DNA of 7,628 nucleotides from Rhodocyclaceae bacterium (GTDB lineage Bacteria; Pseudomonadota; Gammaproteobacteria; Burkholderiales; Rhodocyclaceae), in contig JADFDL010000075.1 in assembly GCA_018262875.1 (NCBI GenBank), positions 1-7,628 of the forward strand. Direction: 5' to 3'. Shown one piece after another: positions 1 through 7,628 of the stretch. The first letter of the stretch is position 1; the number at the start of each line of letters is the position of its first letter. Below the pieces are notes generated by a model. It made no database searches and was not told where the DNA came from. It saw nothing but the letters and a program-made list of their open reading frames with translations. Made by a program: the position numbers and the translations under genes.

Positions 1-1990
<1,990 letters not shown>

Positions 1991-2012
1991 ATCGGCTCCG
2001 GGGGTGAGAAAT

Positions 2013-2080
2013 CAGTTTTCAGTTGTCAGTCGCTTGCAGCGCCCCGGGTGCATTTGCGGGCAGCTGGCAACTGGAAACTG
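2013..2080. repeat. 17-nt imperfect inverted repeat in the rplL-rpoB spacer
   Basis: The arms are 2013-2029 (cagttttcagttgtcag) and 2064-2080 (ctggcaactggaaactg), separated by 34 nt. They are reverse complements at 15 of 17 positions. Both differences are transitions, so they pair as G-U in an RNA read from the plus strand but as C-A mismatches in the rpoB message. The CAACTG/AACTG unit recurs within each arm. The element lies between the attenuator-like hairpin and the rpoB ribosome-binding site, so it would be in the rpoB 5' untranslated region. It resembles a small dispersed intergenic (REP-like) repeat in form, but one copy cannot establish that. Confidence 0.6.
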
Positions 2081-2100
2081 TGAATATCTTCAAAGGCAAA

Positions 2101-2127
2101 GGGCTGGCGGCCCAAAACCGCCAGCCC
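2101..2127 (-). terminator. Attenuator-like hairpin between rplL and rpoB
   Basis: In the transcript this is a perfect 10-bp stem, GGGCTGGCGG / CCGCCAGCCC, with a 7-nt loop, TTTTGGG. It is followed by TTTGCCTTTG. It starts 17 nt after the rplL stop codon. The interrupted U-rich tail suggests a weak or partial terminator rather than a full stop. That fits the known situation in E. coli, where partial termination after rplL makes rpoBC expression lower than rplJL. There is no clear promoter for rpoB in the remaining ~110 nt, so some readthrough is presumably needed. The stem is seen directly; the attenuation role is inferred from family knowledge. Confidence 0.7.
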
Positions 2128-2144
2128 ACCCTGCCAATACAGTC

Positions 2145-2522
<378 letters not shown>

Positions 2523-2560
2523 GTTCAATTACTCCAGATTCGAAAGTGGTAAGGGATCGT

Positions 2561-3058
2561 TCAGGCAGCGGCCGCTTCGCGCTGTTTTGCCAGCGCGCCA
2601 AGCGCAATGGCAAAGCCGGACACCGGCGCTTGCATGACACCGAGCAGCCTGGCGAGCAGTTCATCGCGGCTCGGGATCGAGGCCAGCGCCTGCACGCCCG
2701 CCTTGTCCAGGGCCTTGCCGGCATACACGCCCGCCTTGAGCACCAGCTTCTCATTGCCTTTGGCGAAGTCGTGCAGCACTTTTGCCGCCGCTACCGGATC
2801 GCTCGAAATGCCGTAAATCAGCGGGCCGGTCAGTTGGCCGGCGAGCACCGCAAACGCAGTGTCGGCAACCGCGCGACGGGCCAGGGTGTTTCTCAGCACA
2901 CGCAGATAGACGCCAGACTGGCGGGCCTTTGCACGCAGCACGGTGAGATCACCCACCTCGATGCCGCGGTACTCGGCCACGACGATGGTCTGGGCGCTGG
3001 CTACCTGTGCCGACACCTCAGCCACGATGGCTTTTTTGCTTTCAAGATTGAGGCCCAT
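2561..3058 (-). CDS. rplJ: Large-subunit ribosomal protein uL10
   Basis: This 165-residue protein (the same length as in E. coli) anchors L12 dimers to the 23S rRNA at the base of the stalk. The start [18 protein letters not shown] aligns with E. coli MALNLQDKQAIVAEVSE. The N-terminal rRNA-binding domain contains [15 protein letters not shown] (28-42) and the basic [12 protein letters not shown] segment (53-64). The C-terminal part, ending in a helical Ala-rich stretch, is the L12-binding region. Two possible Shine-Dalgarno elements precede the ATG: AAGGA 4 nt upstream and GGAG 10 nt upstream. In the family the L10-L12 complex binds its own leader to repress translation of rplJ and rplL. A matching leader lies just upstream in this window. 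Confidence 0.97.
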   Translation of the reverse strand: MGLNLESKKAIVAEVSAQVASAQTIVVAEYRGIEVGDLTVLRAKARQSGVYLRVLRNTLARRAVADTAFAVLAGQLTGPLIYGISSDPVAAAKVLHDFAKGNEKLVLKAGVYAGKALDKAGVQALASIPSRDELLARLLGVMQAPVSGFAIALGALAKQREAAAA

Positions 3059-3086
3059 GAGGTCCTTTCTCCATTCAAGTCAACAC

Positions 3087-3108
3087 GCGGCGGAAACCGC
3101 TCCGCCGC
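3087..3108 (-). promoter_or_regulatory. GC-rich hairpin just upstream of the rplJ ribosome-binding site
   Basis: This is a perfect 8-bp inverted repeat. In the transcript it reads GCGGCGGA, loop GCGGTT, TCCGCCGC. It ends 14 nt before the GGAG element and 28 nt before the rplJ ATG. It has no U-tract after it (GTGTTGACTT follows), so it does not look like a terminator. Its place between the L10-binding structure and the ribosome-binding site suggests it may belong to the regulatory leader, either as an insulating stem or as part of an alternative fold. The stem is seen in the sequence; the role is a guess. Confidence 0.45.
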
Positions 3109-3171
3109 ACCCACGGCGACCTGGATCAGGAGTGCTGTCCGCCGCGATCAGCAGCGTACGAAATCCTGTCT

Positions 3172-3278
3172 GGGGCACCGTCTGCGCAGGCCGCTTGCGC
3201 GCTTAAGCTTTCGGGTCATGCCGCACCCTCCGGCACCTGCGGTCTTTGACGATCCGCCGGTTCGGCTTGCGCCTCCCC
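3172..3278 (-). promoter_or_regulatory. L10 leader: L10-L12 autoregulatory mRNA structure
   Basis: The rplA-rplJ spacer (3059-3322) carries the elements I recognise from the L10 leader of enterobacteria. The 5' side has CGTCAAAGACCGCAGG (complement of 3236-3251). The 3' side has CCTGCGCAGACGGT (complement of 3177-3190). GCAGG/CCTGC and CGTC/GACG pair around an asymmetric AAAGA / CAGA loop that resembles a kink-turn. Next to it is GGCGCAAGCC (complement of 3264-3273), a short stem with a GCAA tetraloop. GGGG (3275-3278) can pair with CCCC (3172-3175) to close the structure. In E. coli the L10-L12 complex binds this region and represses translation of the downstream rplJ. I assign it from pattern memory and position; the exact ends are approximate. 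Confidence 0.75.
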
Positions 3279-3295
3279 GACGTCCCAAAGTTCTC

Positions 3296-3313
3296 TCCCC
3301 GCCTGGGCGGGGA
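3296..3313 (-). promoter_or_regulatory. Compact GC hairpin immediately after rplA
   Basis: In the transcript this is TCCCCGCC / GGCGGGGA, an 8-bp palindrome with only two central bases. In practice it would be a 7-bp stem with a 4-nt loop. It starts 9 nt after the rplA stop codon. The following bases are GAGAACTTTGGG, so there is no proper U-tract on the minus strand, and none on the plus strand either. It may protect or process the rplKA 3' end, or give weak pausing before the L10 leader. I do not call it a terminator. Confidence 0.4.
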
Positions 3314-3322
3314 CTCAAAACC

Positions 3323-4024
3323 TTATTGCTGCGCCGACAGGCTGGCCTGATCGACGCGCACCCCCGTCCCCATAGTGCTGGAGACGGAGACCTTTTTCAG
3401 ATACTGGCCTTTGCTTGTAGCCGGCTTGGCTTTATTCAGGGCATCGATCAACGCGGCAATGTTTTGCTGCAGTTGCTCGATCGAGAAAGAAGCACGGCCG
3501 ATGGTGCACTGGATGATGCCGGCCTTGTCGGTACGGTACTGCACCTGGCCCGCCTTGGCATTCTTCACTGCCGTGGCGACATCCATCGTTACCGTGCCGA
3601 CCTTGGGGTTAGGCATGAGTCCGCGCGGGCCGAGGATCTGGCCCAGCGCACCGACCACCTTCATGGCATCCGGCGTAGCGACAACCACATCGAAGTCCAT
3701 CTTGCCTTCCTTGACCTGGGCTGCAAGGTCGTCGAAACCAACGATATCTGCACCCGCGTCCTTCGCGGCCTGGGCCTTGTCACCCTGGGCAAAGACGGCG
3801 ACACGCACATTTTTGCCGGTGCCGGAGGGCAGCACGACAGAACCGCGCACCAGCTGATCTGATTTCTTGGCATCGATACCGAGGTTCACCGCGACATCGA
3901 CGGATTCGTCGAATTTGGCGGTGGCGCATTCCTTGACAAGGGCGAGCGCCTCAGCAACAGGATAGACCTTGTTGCGATCAGCCTTGGCGCGCAGCGCCGT
4001 AGTGCGTTTGGAGAGTTTGGCCAT
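3323..4024 (-). CDS. rplA: Large-subunit ribosomal protein uL1
   Basis: This 233-residue protein forms the mobile L1 stalk that guides deacylated tRNA out of the E site. In the family it also represses translation of the rplK-rplA message. Domain I is formed by the N- and C-terminal parts around an inserted domain II. Visible conserved segments are [18 protein letters not shown] (62-79), the domain II end [15 protein letters not shown] (132-146), and the C-terminal [20 protein letters not shown]. The start [17 protein letters not shown] (ATG at 4024) matches family N-termini. Its GGAGG ribosome-binding site (complement of 4034-4038) lies 9 nt upstream, inside the last codons of rplK. A longer in-frame start would run back through rplK and is rejected. 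Only one base separates it from the rplK stop, implying translational coupling. Confidence 0.97.
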   Translation of the reverse strand: MAKLSKRTTALRAKADRNKVYPVAEALALVKECATAKFDESVDVAVNLGIDAKKSDQLVRGSVVLPSGTGKNVRVAVFAQGDKAQAAKDAGADIVGFDDLAAQVKEGKMDFDVVVATPDAMKVVGALGQILGPRGLMPNPKVGTVTMDVATAVKNAKAGQVQYRTDKAGIIQCTIGRASFSIEQLQQNIAALIDALNKAKPATSKGQYLKKVSVSSTMGTGVRVDQASLSAQQ

Positions 4025-4025
4025 G

Positions 4026-4457
4026 TCACATGCCCTCCACAATGACGCCCATGCTGCGGGCACTGCCGGCGACGGTGCGCACGGCGGCTTCCAGGTCAGC
4101 GGCGGTGAGATCCTTCATTTTGGCCTTGGCGATTTCCTCGACCTGGGCGCGGGTCAACTTGCCCACCTTGTCGGTGTGCGGCTTCGCCGAGCCTTTGTCG
4201 ATCTTGGCAGCCTTCTTGATGAGCACTGCCGCCGGCGGCGTCTTCATCACGAAAGTAAAACTCTTGTCCGCGTAGGCGGTGATCACCACGGGAATCGGCA
4301 AACCCGGTTCTACGCCCTGCGTCTGGGCATTGAAGGCTTTGCAGAATTCCATGATATTGAGGCCGCGCTGACCCAGCGCGGGGCCGATCGGCGGCGAGGG
4401 ATTCGCCTTGCCCGCCGGCACTTGCAGCTTGATGAAGCCGACAATCTTCTTGGCCAT
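4026..4457 (-). CDS. rplK: Large-subunit ribosomal protein uL11
   Basis: This 143-residue protein sits at the GTPase-associated centre of the 50S subunit, on 23S rRNA helices 43-44. It is needed for factor-dependent GTP hydrolysis, RelA activation and thiostrepton sensitivity. The N-terminal domain carries the proline-rich segment [20 protein letters not shown] (19-38), which in homologues forms the thiostrepton contact. The C-terminal rRNA-binding domain includes [20 protein letters not shown] and ends [13 protein letters not shown]. Lys3 and Lys40 correspond to the usual PrmA methylation sites, known from the family. The start ATG has an AGGAG 5 nt upstream (complement of 4463-4467). It is the first gene of the rplKA pair and follows the 115-nt leader after nusG. 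Confidence 0.98.
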   Translation of the reverse strand: MAKKIVGFIKLQVPAGKANPSPPIGPALGQRGLNIMEFCKAFNAQTQGVEPGLPIPVVITAYADKSFTFVMKTPPAAVLIKKAAKIDKGSAKPHTDKVGKLTRAQVEEIAKAKMKDLTAADLEAAVRTVAGSARSMGVIVEGM

Positions 4458-4572
4458 GATGGCTCCTGTTAAGTGAGTGGTAACGCGCTTTCGGTTGCCC
4501 TACTTGCGCTCCTCTTCCAGGGAAATTACGCCGGGGCAAAATGACCCGGAGGGCGGTCCTGGACCCGCCCTG
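4458..4572 (-). promoter_or_regulatory. nusG-rplK intergenic leader with competing RNA folds
   Basis: Read as RNA, three structures are possible. First, just after the nusG stop, GGGCGG (4565-4570) pairs with CCGCCC (4551-4556), a 6-bp stem with a further weak inner pair. Second, TCCAGG (4558-4563) can pair with CCTGGA (4516-4521), enclosing a third stem CCGGG (4545-4549) / CCCGG (4531-4535). The first and second share bases and exclude each other. Third, GGGCAACC ... GCGTTACC (4479-4500) can form an imperfect hairpin close to the rplK ribosome-binding site. No hairpin is followed by a clean U-tract. In the family L1 represses rplKA by binding near the rplK start, so an L1 site is expected here, but I cannot identify it with certainty. 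No convincing sigma-70 promoter is visible. Confidence 0.45.
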
Positions 4573-5106
4573 TTATGCTTTCTCTACCTGCGAAAATTCA
4601 AGTTCCACCGGCGTCGACCGGCCAAAAATGGTCACAGCCACGCGCAGTTTGCTCTTCTCGTAGTTGATGTCTTCTACCGTGCCGTTGAAGTCGGTGAAAG
4701 GGCCTTCCTTGACCCGCACCATTTCACCAATCTCGTACAGCACCTTGGGCTTCGGTTTCTCGACGCCCTCCTGCATCTGCTGCATGATCTTGGCAACTTC
4801 CTTTTCGGAGATCGGCGTCGGCTTGGTCGCGGTGCCCCCGACGAACCCGGTCACCTTGGAGGTGTTCTTCACCAGGTGCCAGGTGTCGTCGTCCATCTCC
4901 ATCTCCACCAGCACGTAGCCAGGGAAGAACTTGCGCTCGGAAATGCTCTTCTGGCCGGATTTCATCTCGACTACCTCCTCAACCGGCACCAGGAGCTGGC
5001 CGAATTTCTCTTCCATTCCGGCGCGCCTGATGCGCTCGGCCAAGGCGCGCTGCACGGACTTCTCGAAGCCCGAATAGGCATGCACAACGTACCAGCGCTT
5101 GGTCAT
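4573..5106 (-). CDS. nusG: Transcription termination/antitermination protein NusG
   Basis: This 177-residue protein binds the RNA polymerase clamp, suppresses pausing, and links polymerase either to Rho or to the ribosome through S10. The NGN domain (~1-115) begins [20 protein letters not shown] and includes [16 protein letters not shown] (56-71) and the TGFVGGT segment (86-92). The KOW domain (~122-177) has [20 protein letters not shown] (127-146) and ends [18 protein letters not shown]. Phe161 matches the S10-contacting Phe165 of E. coli. The ATG at 5106 overlaps the secE stop as ATGA, with GGAA (5113-5116) 6 nt upstream. An in-frame ATG four codons earlier (MEEI) lacks a good ribosome-binding site and is less likely. 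Overlap implies co-translation with secE. Confidence 0.97.
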   Translation of the reverse strand: MTKRWYVVHAYSGFEKSVQRALAERIRRAGMEEKFGQLLVPVEEVVEMKSGQKSISERKFFPGYVLVEMEMDDDTWHLVKNTSKVTGFVGGTATKPTPISEKEVAKIMQQMQEGVEKPKPKVLYEIGEMVRVKEGPFTDFNGTVEDINYEKSKLRVAVTIFGRSTPVELEFSQVEKA

Positions 5107-5456
5107 GATTTCTTCCATCCCAGAATTAGGTCGTAGAAAACCCACTCCAGGCTCTTGTCAGTCAACCACAGGAAAACCGCCATGACGACAACGAAGGCGA
5201 ACACCACGCCCGTGGTCTGCACAGTTTCCTTGCGGGAGGGCCAGACCACCTTCTTGGTCTCCGTCCAGGCTTCCTGGCTGAAGGCGAAAAAGCGCTGCCC
5301 CGGCTCGGTAAACCAGGCCACTGCGGCGCCCGTGATCACCCCCGCGAGAACGGACAGCACGCGCAGGATCAGCGCTGCCTCTCCGAGCAGATAAAAACCC
5401 GCGACACCCGCGGCCACCAGCAACAACGCCAGCGCGAACTTGATTTTGTCGGCCAT
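5103..5456 (-). CDS. secE: Preprotein translocase subunit SecE
   Basis: This 117-residue inner-membrane protein clamps the two halves of SecY in the general secretion channel. Three hydrophobic segments are visible: about 7-24 ([18 protein letters not shown]), 28-49 (through [16 protein letters not shown]) and 82-99 ([17 protein letters not shown]). Before the third lies the conserved amphipathic motif [17 protein letters not shown] (62-78), the hallmark of SecE. The three-helix form is like that of E. coli (127 residues), rather than the single-helix form of many other bacteria. The start ATG at 5456 has AAGG (5465-5468) 8 nt upstream; longer in-frame starts would run into the tRNA gene. It begins 21 nt after the tRNA-Trp gene, so it is probably translated from a processed tRNA-mRNA transcript, and it overlaps nusG by 4 nt. 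Confidence 0.96.
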   Translation of the reverse strand: MADKIKFALALLLVAAGVAGFYLLGEAALILRVLSVLAGVITGAAVAWFTEPGQRFFAFSQEAWTETKKVVWPSRKETVQTTGVVFAFVVVMAVFLWLTDKSLEWVFYDLILGWKKS

Positions 5457-5477
5457 TAATCTCGCCTTAAGTTCTGT

Positions 5478-5553
5478 TGGCAGGGGCAGAGGGTCTCGAA
5501 CCCCCAACCTTCGGTTTTGGAGACCGACGCTCTGCCAATTGAGCTATGCCCCT
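5478..5553 (-). tRNA. trpT: tRNA-Trp (anticodon CCA)
   Basis: This is a complete 76-nt cloverleaf. The acceptor stem is AGGGGCA / TGCCCCT with discriminator G73 and an encoded CCA end. The D arm is GCTC...GAGC. The anticodon arm is TCGGT-CTCCAAA-ACCGA with anticodon CCA. The T arm is GGGGG-TTCGAGA-CCCTC with one G-U pair. The sequence is very close to E. coli tRNA-Trp. It sits between tuf and secE with no room for a promoter of its own apart from sequence inside or just after tuf. It is therefore most likely cut out of a longer transcript by RNase P and a 3' nuclease. Confidence 0.98.
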
Positions 5554-5556
5554 GCG

Positions 5557-5567
5557 GCAGAGACTGC
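5557..5567 (-). promoter_or_regulatory. Small hairpin in the 5' leader of tRNA-Trp
   Basis: In the transcript, GCAG-TCT-CTGC forms a 4-bp stem with a 3-nt loop. It directly abuts the larger hairpin at 5568-5594 and ends three bases before the mature tRNA 5' end. Its small size allows chance formation. If real, it would be part of the precursor removed by RNase P. Confidence 0.3.
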
Positions 5568-5594
5568 GAGGCGCCCCGAGGGTCGGGGCGCCTC
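5568..5594 (-). terminator. Perfect 12-bp GC hairpin between tuf and tRNA-Trp
   Basis: In the transcript this is GAGGCGCCCCGA / TCGGGGCGCCTC, a perfect 12-bp stem with a CCC loop, starting 15 nt after the tuf stop codon. It has the stem of an intrinsic terminator but no U-tract: the next bases are GCAGTCTCTGCC, in the tRNA leader. If it terminated fully, tRNA-Trp and secE would need a promoter in the ~14 nt left, which is not possible, or one inside tuf. A partial terminator, a 3' stabilising stem for the tuf message, or an RNase III processing site are all reasonable. The hairpin itself is certain; its role is not. Confidence 0.55.
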
Positions 5595-5609
5595 TCGTTC
5601 ACGCATTGA

Positions 5610-6800
<1,191 letters not shown>

Positions 6801-6824
6801 GTTTCTATTCCCCTAAAGAACAAA

Positions 6825-7628
6825 TCACTTCTTGTTGATGATCGCCTCGGCGACGTTCTTCGGCGCCTCGGAGTAGTGCTTGAATTCCATCGAGTAGGTG
6901 GCACGGCCCTGGGAGAGCGAGCGCAGCGTGGTCGAATAGCCAAACATCTCGGCCAGCGGAACTTCCGCCTTGACCAGTTTGATGCCGCCGACCTGGTCTT
7001 CCATGCCCTGCACCATGCCACGACGGCCCGACAGGTCGCCCATGACGTTGCCCATGAAATCCTCGGGGGTTTCCACCTCGACCGCCATCATCGGCTCTAG
7101 CAGAACCGGGCTGGCCTTGCGCATGCCATCCTTGAAGGCGATGGAAGCCGCCATCTTGAAGGCGTTTTCGTTCGAGTCTACATCGTGGTAGGAGCCGTCG
7201 AACAGCGTAACCTTGACGTCAACCACGGGAAAACCGGCCAGCACGCCATTCGGCAGCGTCTCGTTGAGCCCTTTTTCCACCGCCGGGATGAACTCGCGCG
7301 GCACTGTGCCGCCTTTGATGGCATCGATAAATTCAAAGCCCTTGCCAGCTTCATTCGGCTCCAGTTTGAGCCAGACGTGACCATACTGACCGCGGCCACC
7401 GGACTGCTTGATGAACTTGCCCTCGATCTCGGTGCTTTTCTTGATCGCCTCGCGGTAGGCCACCTGCGGCGCACCGACGTTGGCTTCGACGCTGAACTCG
7501 CGCTTCATGCGATCAACCAGAATCTCGAGGTGCAATTCGCCCATCCCAGAGATGATGGTCTGGCCGGATTCCTCGTCGGTACGCACGCGGAACGAGGGGT
7601 CTTCCTGTGCCAGGCGGTTCAATGCGAT
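6825..7628 (-). CDS. fusA: Translation elongation factor EF-G, C-terminal 267 residues (5' end cut by window edge)
   Basis: EF-G is the GTPase that drives translocation of tRNA and mRNA on the ribosome and, with RRF, ribosome recycling. The frame enters at the right edge as [15 protein letters not shown] and stays open to TGA at 6825. Domain III is seen as [20 protein letters not shown]. Domain IV starts around [16 protein letters not shown] and includes the GSYHDVDS loop region near the tip that enters the A site. Domain V covers [20 protein letters not shown] and [20 protein letters not shown], ending EAIINKK. The missing part is domains I-II and most of the GTPase centre. It lies 24 nt upstream of tuf, the normal str-operon pairing. 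Sequence alone supports the housekeeping fusA rather than a divergent paralogue, though a second EF-G copy cannot be excluded. Confidence 0.96.
   Translation of the reverse strand: MALNRLAQEDPSFRVRTDEESGQTIISGMGELHLEILVDRMKREFSVEANVGAPQVAYREAIKKSTEIEGKFIKQSGGRGQYGHVWLKLEPNEAGKGFEFIDAIKGGTVPREFIPAVEKGLNETLPNGVLAGFPVVDVKVTLFDGSYHDVDSNENAFKMAASIAFKDGMRKASPVLLEPMMAVEVETPEDFMGNVMGDLSGRRGMVQGMEDQVGGIKLVKAEVPLAEMFGYSTTLRSLSQGRATYSMEFKHYSEAPKNVAEAIINKK

Noticed and set aside
3296..3313. Possible intrinsic terminator after rplA
   Set aside because: The stem is good but no U-tract follows on either strand, so I list it only as a hairpin.
3059..3322. Possible promoter for rplJ in the rplA-rplJ spacer
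   Set aside because: I looked for TTGACA/TATAAT-like pairs with 16-18 nt spacing on the minus strand. The only -35-like match (TTGACT near 3077-3082) is too close to the rplJ start to have a useful -10, so no promoter is called.
2546..3862. 438-codon plus-strand open frame over rplL, rplJ, the leader and rplA
   Set aside because: It is antisense to well-identified ribosomal protein genes and crosses their spacers. Its translation has no recognisable domain. Long antisense frames are expected where GC-rich third positions limit stop codons.

Overview
The window is a GC-rich, densely packed piece of core bacterial chromosome. Every gene lies on the minus strand, so transcription runs from high to low coordinates: fusA (C-terminal part) > tuf > tRNA-Trp > secE > nusG > rplK > rplA > rplJ > rplL > rpoB (N-terminal half). 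The protein sequences fit a betaproteobacterium: a 396-residue EF-Tu of beta-type sequence, a rifampicin-region motif with Thr after Asp-Gln (DQTNPLS), and the trpT-secE-nusG arrangement. A Rhodocyclales or Nitrosomonadales relative is plausible, but the genus cannot be named from this sequence. I saw no mobile elements, CRISPR array, defence genes or unknown protein families. The long plus-strand open frames are antisense shadows of GC-rich, codon-biased genes.

Layout in transcription order. 7628-6825 is the EF-G C-terminus. A 24-nt gap carrying a strong ribosome-binding site leads to tuf (6800-5610). The 56-nt tuf/tRNA spacer holds a perfect 12-bp hairpin, and a small hairpin abuts it. tRNA-Trp(CCA), 5553-5478, has its CCA end encoded and lies 21 nt from secE. 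secE and nusG overlap by ATGA. A 115-nt leader with two mutually exclusive folds precedes rplK, and rplK and rplA are one base apart. A 298-nt gap-and-leader region between rplA and rplJ (264 nt untranslated between them) carries a convincing L10-leader-type autoregulatory RNA. rplJ and rplL follow closely. The 154-nt rplL-rpoB spacer holds a 10-bp attenuator-like hairpin and a separate 17-nt imperfect inverted repeat. rpoB then runs off the left edge.

The genes work together in gene expression. They supply elongation factors (EF-G, EF-Tu), a tRNA, the SecE translocase subunit, the transcription factor NusG that couples RNA polymerase to ribosomes, the L11/L1/L10/L12 proteins of the ribosomal stalk regions, and the polymerase beta subunit. 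In the family, control is by translational feedback (L1 on rplKA; L10-L12 on rplJL) and by partial termination before rpoB.

The main oddity is gene order. In betaproteobacteria such as Neisseria the usual order is tuf-trpT-secE-nusG-rplKAJL-rpoBC-rpsL-rpsG-fusA-tuf. Here fusA-tuf sits directly upstream of trpT-secE, so this tuf has the upstream flank of one canonical copy and the downstream flank of the other. It could be a collapsed-repeat assembly join, a tandem duplication through the tuf repeats, or a real rearrangement. The other points of interest are RNA-level: the spacer structures.
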